A stretch of 64,000 nt of DNA from contig JACIWX010000002.1 of assembly GCA_014360755.1 (NCBI GenBank), positions 124,001 through 188,000 of the forward strand. Reading direction: 5' to 3'. Within the stretch, counting starts at the first letter, position 1. The number at the start of each line of letters is the position of its first letter. The notes under the pieces were generated by a model. It made no database searches, had not been told where the DNA came from, and saw only the letters and a list, made by a program, of their open reading frames with translations. This document shows, piece by piece, positions 49,214 to 58,508 of this stretch. The position numbers and the translations under genes were made by a program. The DNA is from Chloroflexota bacterium. Its GTDB lineage: Bacteria > Chloroflexota > Anaerolineae > UBA2200.

Positions 49214-51649
49214 ATGGGCTTGGATTTTGAGAAGCTGATCAAAATATTAACTGCCGAACACGCAGACGGTTGCCAGAACCGCATGGTTATCGGTGGCCTG
49301 GACAAATTCATGACAACCTGGCTTCAGGCAACCGAGAAGGAATCGCTGTCAAAAGACCAAAAAGAGCAAGTAGCGGGAGTCGCGGCATGCCTCCAGGGAT
49401 ACGCACAGAAACCGATTGCAGAGCGTTTGGTGGCAATCCAAAGAGCTTTGGAAATGCTCCAATCCCTTGGCCTCGGACAAAACAGGGAAGGAGGGCGCGG
49501 ACCTAGGCAGAGTGAGGCGCCACGCAATGGACGGTCCAAAGCCGAGCAGGCAGGCTCTGGACTCAAATCCCCTGTCACAGCCGTACGTGGCGTGCAATCT
49601 GCTTTAGCCCGCAGATTAGCGCAGCTGGGTGTGCATACCGTCGAGGATTTGCTTTACCTCTTCCCACGCCGCTACGATGACTTTAGCAATCTGAAAACCA
49701 TCCGCGATCTCAGGTATGGCGAGGAAGTAACGATCATTGGCGTCGTGCAGGAAGCACAAAATCAGCAAACGCGCAGCGGCAAAATGCTGACCAAGGCTGT
49801 GATCTCCGATGGCACTGGTTTTGTGGAAGCAATTTGGTTCAACCAACCTTATCTCCTGCGGCAGTTAACACGGGGCCGCCAGATTGTTTTGAGCGGCCGC
49901 GTTGACCAATACCTAGGTCGCTTGACTTTCCAGTCCCCTCAATGGGAACGCTTGACCGGCGATCTCGTTCACACTGGTCGTTTGGTGCCGGTGTACCCCT
50001 TGACATCTGGGTTGACCGCTCGGCGCATGCGCTCCCTGATCAAGTCGGCTGTCGAGGAATGGGCACCCCGGGTCGTGGATTGCCTGCCCCAATCGCTGCG
50101 TGAGACTTATAACCTGGTGGACATGGTGACAGCGATTCAGCAGGTTCATTTTCCCGATAATTGGGATTCCCTCGCCCGTGCTCGTCAACGTCTTTGCTTT
50201 GAAGAGTTCCTCCTGATCCAATTGGGAGTGATGGGGCAACGTATTGCCTGGCAGAAGCAGCCAGGCCGGCCTATGGTGGTAGACCAGGCTATGCTGAACG
50301 CTTTTATGAATGCCTTGCCGTTCAAACTGACCGCTGCACAACAGCGTGCTTTGCGGGAGATCACAGAGGATTTGCAGCGCCCGCATCCCATGAGCCGCCT
50401 TTTGCAAGGCGACGTCGGTTCCGGCAAGACGGTGGTGGCTCTGGGAGCCATGCTAGTAGCGGTAGCAAATGGCATGCAGGCTGTGCTGATGGCTCCGACC
50501 GAAATCCTCGCAGAGCAGCATTACAAGACATTGACTGCTTTGTTGCAAAATGCAGCGGACGCACTCCAAGGGCATGTGGCGACCACCGCGCGCCTAATGG
50601 CTCAGGCGCGTGTTGGCTTGCTGATAGGCAGTCTGAGCGCGGCGGAAAAAGAGGAGCGGCGACGTCAAATCGCCAATGGCGAATTGGACATCATCGTGGG
50701 TACCCATGCCCTGATTCAAGAGGGGGTCAGTTTTAAAGACCTAGGGTTGGCAATCGTGGATGAACAACATCGCTTTGGCGTGGCTCAGCGCGCTGCTTTA
50801 CGCCAAAAAGGGTATAACCCGCACATGTTGGTGATGAGCGCAACGCCTATTCCGCGCACACTTGCTTTGACCATTTATGGCGATTTGGATCTCTCTGTGA
50901 TTGATGAGCTTCCGCCCCACCGCCAGAAAATCATTACCAGATGGCTTGCACCACGGGAGCGAGAGCGGGCATACGCCTTCTTACGTGCACAGATCGAAAA
51001 AGGTCGACAAGCGTTTATCATTTGCCCGCTCATTGAAGAATCTGAGAAAATTGAAGCAAAAGCAGCCGTGAATGAATACGAGCGCTTGCGAGACGAGATC
51101 TTCCCTGATTTACGGTTAGCCTTGTTGCATGGACGAATGAGGAGTGCAGATAAGGAAGAAGTAATGGCGCGCTTTCGCAATGGAGAATACGACATACTAG
51201 TTACGACGCCGGTAGTCGAAGTAGGTATTGATGTGCCCAATGCTACCGTGATGCTGGTCGAGGGAGCTGATCGCTTTGGCTTGGCTCAACTTCATCAGTT
51301 CCGCGGGCGCGTAGGTCGTGGTGAACATCAGTCCTATTGTTTGCTGTTGGCCGAGTCCCCGTCCTTTGATGCAGAGCACCGATTGAAGATTATTGAAACG
51401 ACACAAGATGGCTTTCTGTTGGCTGAAGAGGACCTCAAGATGCGTGGCCCGGGGGAATTCTTTGGTACACGTCAGAGTGGCTTGCCCGATTTAAAGGTAG
51501 CAAAAATAGGCGATGTCCGCATTCTGGAGCAGGCGCGGCGTGCGGCACGGGATTTGCTTCGCCAGGATCCAGTCCTATCACAGCCTGAGCACCAGTTGCT
51601 GGCGCAAAGAGTGCGCGAATTCTGGGGTAGGGAAACCGATTTAAGCTGA
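49214..51649 (+). CDS. recG: ATP-dependent DNA helicase RecG
   Basis: SRLLQGDVGSGKTVVALGAML; VDEQHRFGVAQRAALRQKG; MSATPIPRTLALTIYGDLDLSVIDELPPHRQKI; QFRGRVGRGEHQSYCLL. Confidence 0.97.
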   Translation: MGLDFEKLIKILTAEHADGCQNRMVIGGLDKFMTTWLQATEKESLSKDQKEQVAGVAACLQGYAQKPIAERLVAIQRALEMLQSLGLGQNREGGRGPRQSEAPRNGRSKAEQAGSGLKSPVTAVRGVQSALARRLAQLGVHTVEDLLYLFPRRYDDFSNLKTIRDLRYGEEVTIIGVVQEAQNQQTRSGKMLTKAVISDGTGFVEAIWFNQPYLLRQLTRGRQIVLSGRVDQYLGRLTFQSPQWERLTGDLVHTGRLVPVYPLTSGLTARRMRSLIKSAVEEWAPRVVDCLPQSLRETYNLVDMVTAIQQVHFPDNWDSLARARQRLCFEEFLLIQLGVMGQRIAWQKQPGRPMVVDQAMLNAFMNALPFKLTAAQQRALREITEDLQRPHPMSRLLQGDVGSGKTVVALGAMLVAVANGMQAVLMAPTEILAEQHYKTLTALLQNAADALQGHVATTARLMAQARVGLLIGSLSAAEKEERRRQIANGELDIIVGTHALIQEGVSFKDLGLAIVDEQHRFGVAQRAALRQKGYNPHMLVMSATPIPRTLALTIYGDLDLSVIDELPPHRQKIITRWLAPRERERAYAFLRAQIEKGRQAFIICPLIEESEKIEAKAAVNEYERLRDEIFPDLRLALLHGRMRSADKEEVMARFRNGEYDILVTTPVVEVGIDVPNATVMLVEGADRFGLAQLHQFRGRVGRGEHQSYCLLLAESPSFDAEHRLKIIETTQDGFLLAEEDLKMRGPGEFFGTRQSGLPDLKVAKIGDVRILEQARRAARDLLRQDPVLSQPEHQLLAQRVREFWGRETDLS

Positions 51650-51663
51650 GAAGCGAGGTGAAA

Positions 51664-52191
51664 ATGACCATAGCCATCTACCCAGGTACTTTTGATCCCA
51701 TTACCAATGGCCACATAGATATTGCTACCCGTGCTTCTTCGCTCTTTGAACATTTGATTGTGGCGGTCTATGATCGGCCACTCAAAAACCTGCTGTTCTC
51801 CACCATGGAACGGGTGTCCATGGCAGGAGAGGCGCTGAAAGAGTTACCCAATGTTACCGTTCAGGCCTACAGCGGTTTGACGGTCAGGTTTGCCCGTAGT
51901 GTGGGCGCCCGTGTCATCGTACGCGGTTTGCGGGCACTGTCAGATTTCGAGTTAGAGTTTCAGATGGCCTTGACGAACCGCAAACTAGCCCCTGAGATCG
52001 ACACCGTGTGCTTGATCACCAGCCAGGAATACACTTTCCTGAGTTCCAGCGTCATTAAGGAGATCGCCATGGTGGGAGGGTGCGTGGATGCTATGGTCCC
52101 ACAGCATGTCGCTAGGGCTCTGAAAGAAAAGTTCCATTCCCTTGGTTCAGAAGCAGGCTCGAAAGTGCAGATTGTGTCGCTGCGGGATTAG
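51664..52191 (+). CDS. coaD: Pantetheine-phosphate adenylyltransferase
   Basis: TIAIYPGTFDPITNGHIDIATRASSLFEHLIVAVYDRP; SQEYTFLSSSVIKEIAMVGG. Confidence 0.97.
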   Translation: MTIAIYPGTFDPITNGHIDIATRASSLFEHLIVAVYDRPLKNLLFSTMERVSMAGEALKELPNVTVQAYSGLTVRFARSVGARVIVRGLRALSDFELEFQMALTNRKLAPEIDTVCLITSQEYTFLSSSVIKEIAMVGGCVDAMVPQHVARALKEKFHSLGSEAGSKVQIVSLRD

Positions 52192-52316
52192 TAGGAAACC
52201 AGGAAAAAGTAACCCCATGCCGATAGCGCGTGGCACCGGGAACGCTCGTTTAGCGCAGATGCTAGCTGGGTGAGCTCTACGAGGTGTACATCTTTCGATG
52301 AAAGGTGGTAATCACC

Positions 52317-52781
52317 ATGGACATCTTGACACTAATTGATCGTTTAGAAACCTTGGTCAATGAAGGTTGGCGTATCCCATTCACTGCGAAAACCGTTGTG
52401 GACGAAAATGCCTTCTTCGATCTCATTGACCAAATGCGCGTTTCTATTCCACAGGAGATAAAACGCGCCAATGACCTGCTCCAAGAGCGCGACCGCCTAT
52501 TGGCTACAGCGGCTCAAGAGGCTGAACGCATTATCGCAGAAGCGCGCGAAAAAGCAGCGCGTCTGGTGGATGAACATGAAATCGTCGCGGCAGCCCGCGC
52601 TGAGGCGGAAAGCATCAAAGCGGAGGCACAACGCGAGGCGGAGGACATTTGCAAAGGTGCAGATGAATATGCCATGGGTGTCCTCACCCAGTTAGAATCC
52701 GAGTTGTCCTCCTTGCTCAAGACTACTTCCAACGGCATCGAACAACTGCGCAGGGGGCGTATGCAGCCACCTTCTGAATAG
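52317..52781 (+). CDS. Coiled-coil protein (ATP synthase b-subunit/DivIVA-like composition)
   Basis: MDILTLIDRLETLVNEGWRIPFTAKTVVDENAFFDLIDQMRVSIPQEIKRANDLLQERDRLLATAAQEAERIIAEAREKAARLVDEHEI; downstream of coaD. Confidence 0.8.
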   Translation: MDILTLIDRLETLVNEGWRIPFTAKTVVDENAFFDLIDQMRVSIPQEIKRANDLLQERDRLLATAAQEAERIIAEAREKAARLVDEHEIVAAARAEAESIKAEAQREAEDICKGADEYAMGVLTQLESELSSLLKTTSNGIEQLRRGRMQPPSE

Positions 52782-52817
52782 GCGGTGCAAACCCGTTCGC
52801 GGCGTAAGCCAGACATG

Positions 52818-52971
52818 GAGAGTGTTGAAAAAGCCCTTTCAGTGTCATGCTGAACGAAGTGAAGCATCTCACAGTACTTGGGAAAATACGGCTAAAGTTA
52901 CGCGAGACCCCTTCGTTGTACTCAGGGCAGGCTCTTCGCTTGCTCAGGGTGACAAGATTTTCAACGCTCTC
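52818..52971. mobile_element. MITE-like palindromic element, copy 4 (long subtype)
   Basis: GAGAGTGTTGAAAAAGCCC...TTTTCAACGCTCTC; flanks AGACATG / AGGCATG (6/7 match). Confidence 0.83.
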
Positions 52972-53070
52972 AGGCATGAGCGTTTGACACAATACCCGCA
53001 GTGTCCTATAATGCGCCCTGCGGCAAACGCCGGGGACATATAACATTCTGAATGAGTAGGTATTCTTGCT

Positions 53071-53589
53071 GTGCGATTTAACGTAGCGCAATTGCTGAAA
53101 TCTCCTGCTGGCACCAGCAGAGAGTATGATCTTGATGAAGACATCACAGATATTGATGAGTACCTGGATGTTGTCGCTGCATTGATTGGCAGAGTCAGGT
53201 TCCTCCGAACAGACAACGGAATCCTTGTAACAGGACATGTACGGACAGAAATCCGTGTACCCTGTCGGCGTTGCCTAACACCGGTAACTGTGCTCATTGA
53301 ACTGGATTTGGAGGAGCAGTTCCGTCCTTCTGTGGACATATGGACTGGAGCGATCCTGCCTCTAGAACCGGGTGAAGAAGAAGCAACAAGGACTGATGCG
53401 CATCACATTCTAGATTTAACCGAAGTGGTGCGCCAGAATTTGCTCATTAATGTGCCTATGGCACCATTGTGCAGTCCGCAATGTCGGGGTTTGTGCCCGC
53501 AGTGCGGAGCCAATCTCAATGAAGGGCCATGCGGTTGTCATTATGAGGAAAGTGACCCCCGGCTGGCCATCTTACGTGGCTTGTTGTAG
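53071..53589 (+). CDS. DUF177/YceD-family protein
   Basis: VRTEIRVPCRRCLTPVTVLIELDLEEQFRP; PMAPLCSPQCRGLCPQCGANLNEGPCGC; upstream of rpmF. Confidence 0.93.
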   Translation: MRFNVAQLLKSPAGTSREYDLDEDITDIDEYLDVVAALIGRVRFLRTDNGILVTGHVRTEIRVPCRRCLTPVTVLIELDLEEQFRPSVDIWTGAILPLEPGEEEATRTDAHHILDLTEVVRQNLLINVPMAPLCSPQCRGLCPQCGANLNEGPCGCHYEESDPRLAILRGLL

Positions 53590-53614
53590 TCTATGTAGAA
53601 AGGAGTTCTGCGTC

Positions 53615-53815
53615 GTGGGAGCATTACCGAAAAGGAAAATATCGAAGGGACGGCGCGATCGCAGGCGCAGCCATCTGGCGCTGAAAACGACCAAGTTGGT
53701 GCCTTGCCCACAATGCCATGAATTGCGCCTTCCTCACCATGTATGCCCATCTTGTGGAAGTTACAAGGGTACTGAGGTAATCAAAATCAAGACGAAAGCC
53801 AAAAAAGAATCTTAG
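53615..53815 (+). CDS. rpmF: 50S ribosomal protein L32
   Basis: GTG start; VGALPKRKISKGRRDRRRSHLALKTTKLVPCPQCHELRLPHHVCPSCGSYKG. Confidence 0.95.
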   Translation: MGALPKRKISKGRRDRRRSHLALKTTKLVPCPQCHELRLPHHVCPSCGSYKGTEVIKIKTKAKKES

Positions 53816-53832
53816 CATGAGCACTGCTGGAC

Positions 53833-53962
53833 GAGAGTGTTGAAAAAGCCTTTCCAATGTCATGCTGAACGGAGTGAAGCATCTCGCAGTACTTGGGAAA
53901 AGAGGCTAAAGTTACGCGAGGCCCTTCGCTTCGCTCAGGGTGACAAGATTTTTCAACACTCT
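53833..53962. mobile_element. MITE-like palindromic element, copy 5
   Basis: GAGAGTGTTGAAAAAGCC...TTTTTCAACACTCT; CTGGAC repeated at 53827..53832 and 53963..53968. Confidence 0.85.
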
Positions 53963-54035
53963 CTGGACCAAGAAACATGGTGTAAGCAAAACATGCAGCG
54001 GAAAGGTCTCATGCGAAAAGTACGGGGATAGCCTG

Positions 54036-54998
54036 ATGATCAAAACACAACTCTGCGATTTGCTGGGTATTGAACATCCCATTCTACAAGGGGGGATGGC
54101 TTGGGTTTCCACGCCGCCTCTAGTAGTGGCTGTCTCTGCAGCGGGTGCTTTGGGTATCTTGGGAGCAGGGAATGCCCCGCCCAATTTGGTGGAAACGCAG
54201 GTACGTGAGATCAAAGCGCGCACCCATAAACCCTTTGGGGTAAACGTACCCATGTTTTCCCCGTTTGTGCAAGATGTCTTGGATATCTGTGTGCGCGAAA
54301 AGGTGCCTGTGGTTACTACAGGAGCGGGGAATCCCAGCTCCTATATTCCTGCGCTCAAGCAGGCTGGCATTCGAGTCATACCGGTAGTAGGGTCTGTGGC
54401 GCTCGCCAAACGACTGGAGCGAGCGGGAGCGGATGCAGTGATCGCTGAGGGAATGGAATCAGGCGGTCATATTGGCGATGTAGGAACGTTACCCTTGGTG
54501 CCTCAGGTGGTGGATGCAGTGAAGATTCCTGTCATCGCAGCCGGAGGGATTGCCGATGGACGTGGTTTGGCAGCAGCGCTCGCACTAGGAGCAGTGGGCA
54601 TCCAGATGGGCACGCGCTTTATTTGCACCAAGGAGTGCGCTGTACACCCGAATTACAAAGACATGATTGTCAAAGCCGGTGACCGTGCGACCATTACTAC
54701 GGGGCACAGCCTGGGCCATCCCGTGCGTGCTCTGCGCAACCCGATGACACGCAAATTCGAAGAGATGGAGAAGCAAAGCCTTACCGAAGAGGCTCTGATC
54801 GAGTTTGGCACGGGCAAGCTGCGACTGGCTGCCATAGAAGGGGATGTAGTAGAAGGTTCATTTATGGCCGGGCAAAGTTGTGGCTTGGTGCACGATATCC
54901 CGTCGGTAGCAGAATTGATCCAACGCATTATTTCCGAGGCAGAGGGAATCTTGCTGCATTTGCCGCGTTACGTTATCCATGGCAGTAACTCCCGATGA
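54036..54998 (+). CDS. fabK: Enoyl-ACP reductase II / nitronate monooxygenase family
   Basis: LLGIEHPILQGGMAWVSTPPLVVAVSAAGALGILGAG; AGADAVIAEGMESGGHIG; PVIAAGGIADGRGLAAALALGAVGIQMGTRF; in operon with fabD and fabG. Confidence 0.9.
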   Translation: MIKTQLCDLLGIEHPILQGGMAWVSTPPLVVAVSAAGALGILGAGNAPPNLVETQVREIKARTHKPFGVNVPMFSPFVQDVLDICVREKVPVVTTGAGNPSSYIPALKQAGIRVIPVVGSVALAKRLERAGADAVIAEGMESGGHIGDVGTLPLVPQVVDAVKIPVIAAGGIADGRGLAAALALGAVGIQMGTRFICTKECAVHPNYKDMIVKAGDRATITTGHSLGHPVRALRNPMTRKFEEMEKQSLTEEALIEFGTGKLRLAAIEGDVVEGSFMAGQSCGLVHDIPSVAELIQRIISEAEGILLHLPRYVIHGSNSR

Positions 54999-55966
54999 AC
55001 AGCGAGGAATTGAAGGCTCCAACACAGAACAAGTTGGCATTTGTCTTCCCCGGCAGCGGCTCTCAGTATGTCGGCATGGGCCGGGATATATATGACCAGT
55101 ACCCGGCTGCAAGACGCCTTTTCGAAGAAGCGGATGCTGTCCTCCAATTTCCCCTATCTCGGTTGTGTTTCGAGGGGCCGGAAGAAGAACTGATGGACGC
55201 AGTCAATGTCCAACCCGCTATGGTTACCGTTAGCGCCGCGTTGTTGGTTGCTTTACGGGAACACTCGCTTCTGGGGAGTACACGCCAAGGGGTATCCCCT
55301 GCTTTCGTGGCAGGCCATAGCACGGGGGAATATACGGCTTTATTTGCAGCCGCGGTGCTTGATTTCCCCTCGCTGTTGCGCCTAGTTCGCGAGCGTGGTC
55401 GTTTGATGCGCGAGGCAGGAAATGAAGAGCCAGGTGCCATGGCAGCAGTATTAGGTCTAGAAGCAGCACCATTGCACGCTATTTGCGCTGCGGTAGGTGA
55501 TGTATGGGTTGCGAACGACAACGCGCCCGGGCAAATCGTGCTTTCGGGCAGCAAACCGGCATTGGAAAAAGCGCTGCAACTGGCTATGGAGAGAGGGGCC
55601 AAAAGAGTCGTCCCATTGGCGGTAAACATTGCGTCTCACTCTCCGTTGATGGGACCCGCCGCAGCATCCTTTGCAGCAATCCTAGATGGGTTGACATTGA
55701 AAAAGGCGCAGGTGCCTATCGTGGGCAATGTCACTGCCACAGCCTTGGTGGAGCCAGCGGATATTCGCCGTGAGTTGGTACAGCACCTCACTTCCTCGGT
55801 GCGCTGGGTGGAATCGGTGCGTTACATGATCGCTCATGGCGTGCAAACGTTTATCGAGATTGGCCCAAAGGATGTGTTGAGCGGGTTGATCAAGCGCATT
55901 GACCGCAATGTGCGTGTTTTCCATGTGGGTACAGTGCAGGATATAGAGGCACTGGAGGGGCTATGA
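54995..55966 (+). CDS. fabD: Malonyl-CoA:ACP transacylase
   Basis: [53 protein letters not shown] overlap with the previous gene. Confidence 0.95.
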   Translation: MNSEELKAPTQNKLAFVFPGSGSQYVGMGRDIYDQYPAARRLFEEADAVLQFPLSRLCFEGPEEELMDAVNVQPAMVTVSAALLVALREHSLLGSTRQGVSPAFVAGHSTGEYTALFAAAVLDFPSLLRLVRERGRLMREAGNEEPGAMAAVLGLEAAPLHAICAAVGDVWVANDNAPGQIVLSGSKPALEKALQLAMERGAKRVVPLAVNIASHSPLMGPAAASFAAILDGLTLKKAQVPIVGNVTATALVEPADIRRELVQHLTSSVRWVESVRYMIAHGVQTFIEIGPKDVLSGLIKRIDRNVRVFHVGTVQDIEALEGL

Positions 55967-56712
55967 GAGAATTAACAGGTCGGGTAGCTGTCGTAACTGG
56001 TGCGTCGCGTGGAATTGGGCGTGCTATCGCGGTGAAACTAGCCAGCCTGGGAGCAAAAGTAGTAGTCAATTATCGCAGCAATCAGGCGGCGGCGGAGGAA
56101 GTCGTCCAACAGATCCAGGGAATGGGCGGGGAGGCGATCGCGGTACAAGCCGATGTCAGCAATTACGCAGAGGCACAGAGGTTGATTCAAAATGCGTTGG
56201 ATCACTTTGGGCGGCTGGATATCTTGGTGAACAATGCAGGTACCACCCGTGATGCGCTTTTGGTGCGCATGTCCGAAGAGGATTGGGATGTCGTGATTAA
56301 CACCAATTTGAAAGGGGCGTTCAATTGCACCAAGGCTGCCCAGCGTACAATGATCAAGCAGCGTTACGGTCGTATCGTCAATATTACTTCCATCGCGGGG
56401 CTGGCTGGCAATCCAGGCCAGGCAAACTATGCTGCCGCCAAAGCAGGCCTGGTTGGTTTTACCAAAGCAGTGGCCAAAGAGTTGGGCTCGCGCAATATCA
56501 CCGTCAATGCGGTGGCCCCGGGCTATGTCCCTACGGATTTGACTGCTACCTTACCTCCGGAGTTAGTCGCAAAAGGCATAGAAATGACACCCTTAGGCCG
56601 CCCAGGAACCCCAGAGGATATTGCGAACGCGGTGGCTTTTCTGGTTTCTGATGAAGCGAGTTATATTACTGGACAGGTGTTGTCTGTAGATGGCGGATTG
56701 GCAATGCAGTAA
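55963..56712 (+). CDS. fabG: 3-oxoacyl-ACP reductase
   Basis: [81 protein letters not shown]. Confidence 0.96.
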   Translation: MRELTGRVAVVTGASRGIGRAIAVKLASLGAKVVVNYRSNQAAAEEVVQQIQGMGGEAIAVQADVSNYAEAQRLIQNALDHFGRLDILVNNAGTTRDALLVRMSEEDWDVVINTNLKGAFNCTKAAQRTMIKQRYGRIVNITSIAGLAGNPGQANYAAAKAGLVGFTKAVAKELGSRNITVNAVAPGYVPTDLTATLPPELVAKGIEMTPLGRPGTPEDIANAVAFLVSDEASYITGQVLSVDGGLAMQ

Positions 56713-56740
56713 TGGTGATAAAGGAGAAGGAGAAAGCTCA

Positions 56741-57076
56741 ATGACAGAGCGCAAATTGGGGACAGTGGTCATTTCTCCAGCGGTTCTAGCAACCATCGCC
56801 CGACTGACGACGCTGTCCGTGCCGGGCGTGGTGCAGATGAGTCCATTCGGCGTGCACCGATTCTTGGGAGCACGCCAAGGCGGCGGTGTCAAAGTGCAGG
56901 TCATTGATGAAGCAGTGATCCTAGATATCTACATCGTTGCTGCTGCCGATGTCAATATGTTACAATTGAGCCGCGAGATACAGTCCAAAGTGGCTCGTGC
57001 GATTCGCGAAATCGTGGGCATGGCTGTCAATGAAGTGAACGTGCACATCGTGGATGTGGAGGCGCCCTCAGGTTAG
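56741..57076 (+). CDS. Asp23/Gls24-family protein (paralogue 2)
   Basis: LGTVVISPAVLATIARLTTLSVPGVVQMSP...VILDIYIVAAADVNMLQLSREIQSKVARAIREIVGMAVNEVNVHIVDVE. Confidence 0.92.
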   Translation: MTERKLGTVVISPAVLATIARLTTLSVPGVVQMSPFGVHRFLGARQGGGVKVQVIDEAVILDIYIVAAADVNMLQLSREIQSKVARAIREIVGMAVNEVNVHIVDVEAPSG

Positions 57077-57085
57077 GGTTCATAG

Positions 57086-57511
57086 ATGAAAACCAGGCGT
57101 CAAGCCCGTATTGTGGCTTTGCAAACCTTATTCGAAGTGGATAGTGTACACCATCCAGCCAAGGTGGTCTTGGCACAGCGCTTCGCGGAGAAGCCTTTGC
57201 CGGCTGAAGGAAAGGCTTTTGCCAGACAGTTGGTCATGGGGGTATTGGAGCACCAGCCTGCTCTGGATGCAATTATCCAGAGCATTGCAACCGATTGGCC
57301 ATTGGAACAGATGGCCATTGTAGACCGGAACATCTTGCGCATTGCAGTCTACGAAATCACAGTAGATGGGCAAACACCGGTGAAAGTGGCAATCAATGAA
57401 GCAGTGGAGCTAGCCAAGCTATTTGGAAGTGATAGTTCGCGACGCTTTGTCAATGGAGTATTGGGTACGCTGGTGTCCAATCGTGGTATCGTGTCCGAGG
57501 AGCAGGTTTGA
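57086..57511 (+). CDS. nusB: Transcription antitermination factor NusB
   Basis: RRQARIVALQTLFEVDSV; AIVDRNILRIAVYEI; KVAINEAVELAKLFGSDSSRRFVNGVLGTL. Confidence 0.96.
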   Translation: MKTRRQARIVALQTLFEVDSVHHPAKVVLAQRFAEKPLPAEGKAFARQLVMGVLEHQPALDAIIQSIATDWPLEQMAIVDRNILRIAVYEITVDGQTPVKVAINEAVELAKLFGSDSSRRFVNGVLGTLVSNRGIVSEEQV

Positions 57512-57557
57512 CGGCATGATTTTGCGGAGAACTGATTGACAAAGGCAGTCTGACTAA

Positions 57558-57711
57558 GAGGGTGTTGAAAAAGCTCTTCCAATGTCATGCTGAACGAAGT
57601 GAAGCATCTCGCAATACTCGGGAAAATACGGCTAAAGTTACGCGAGACCCCTTCGTTATACTCAGGGCAGGCTCTTCGCTTCGCTCAGGGTGACAAGATT
57701 TTCAACACTCT
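57558..57711. mobile_element. MITE-like palindromic element, copy 6 (long subtype)
   Basis: GAGGGTGTTGAAAAAGC...GATTTTCAACACTC; TCTGACTAAGAG present at 57549..57560 and 57711..57722. Exact boundaries ambiguous by a few bases. Confidence 0.92.
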
Positions 57712-57743
57712 CTGACTAAGAGGATGCGCTAAGGGTAGGCTCT

Positions 57744-58454
57744 ATGGCGAATGAAGTACAGATGACTGTTATCGAACACCTGGAGGAACTGCGTCAGCGT
57801 TTGCTGAAATGCTTGATTGCAGTGGCGGTTACAACCACTCTGTCTTTTGCCTTCACCACCCAAATTATGCGCATTCTGATTGCTCCAGCAGGCATCAAAC
57901 CAGTTTTCCTGCGGCCTACAGAGATGTTCATCACCTATTTCAGGGTAGCCTTGCTGTCCGGTAGTATTTTGGCGATGCCGGTGATTGTGTACCAGGTTAT
58001 CCAATTTATATGGCCAGGCCTTCAGAGCAGCGAGCGCTCTTATGTACGCATTATCGTCCCAGCAGCGACGCTCTCTTTTATCCTAGGAGTGCTATTCACC
58101 TATTTTGTGCTGTTGCCTTTTTCTTTGCGCTATTTGGTTTCCTTTGGCGGTGATCTGGTAGAGGCCAAGTGGGCCATTGGTGAGTATATCTCATTTGTGA
58201 CCACGCTCCTCTTTTGGTCTGGCGTGGTTTTCGAAACGCCGCTGATTGTCTACTTCCTGGCACGTTGGCGTATTGTCTCACCGCAATTTCTGTCACGGAA
58301 TCGCAAATTTGCCGTCTTGCTCATTGCGGTGATTGCGGCGGTCATCACGCCCACCCCCGATCCCTTCAACATGGGGTTGGTGATGATTCCCTTATTGCTG
58401 ATGTACGAAGCGGGTATTCTATTGGCCAAACTGGCCTATCGAGGGCGTTCGTGA
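57744..58454 (+). CDS. tatC: Sec-independent protein translocase TatC
   Basis: TVIEHLEELRQRLLKCLIAVAVTTTLSFAF; ELRQR and PTPDPFNMGLVMIPLLLMYEAGILLAKL. Confidence 0.95.
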   Translation: MANEVQMTVIEHLEELRQRLLKCLIAVAVTTTLSFAFTTQIMRILIAPAGIKPVFLRPTEMFITYFRVALLSGSILAMPVIVYQVIQFIWPGLQSSERSYVRIIVPAATLSFILGVLFTYFVLLPFSLRYLVSFGGDLVEAKWAIGEYISFVTTLLFWSGVVFETPLIVYFLARWRIVSPQFLSRNRKFAVLLIAVIAAVITPTPDPFNMGLVMIPLLLMYEAGILLAKLAYRGRS

Positions 58455-58508
58455 AAAACGCCCCAACGTCGTAACTGCATTTTATCCAAGGTCGAAGGAG
58501 CCTTTGGA

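Noticed and set aside
52200-52310. Possible tRNA-like or T-box-like segment before 52317
   Set aside because: No complete cloverleaf or T-box core could be drawn by hand.
52822-53043. ORFs beginning MLKKPFQCHAERSEASHSTWE... (also within 158..937, 3448..3729, 53837..54031)
   Set aside because: These are translations through the palindromic MITE-like repeat, not genes; the same peptide recurs because the DNA repeat recurs.
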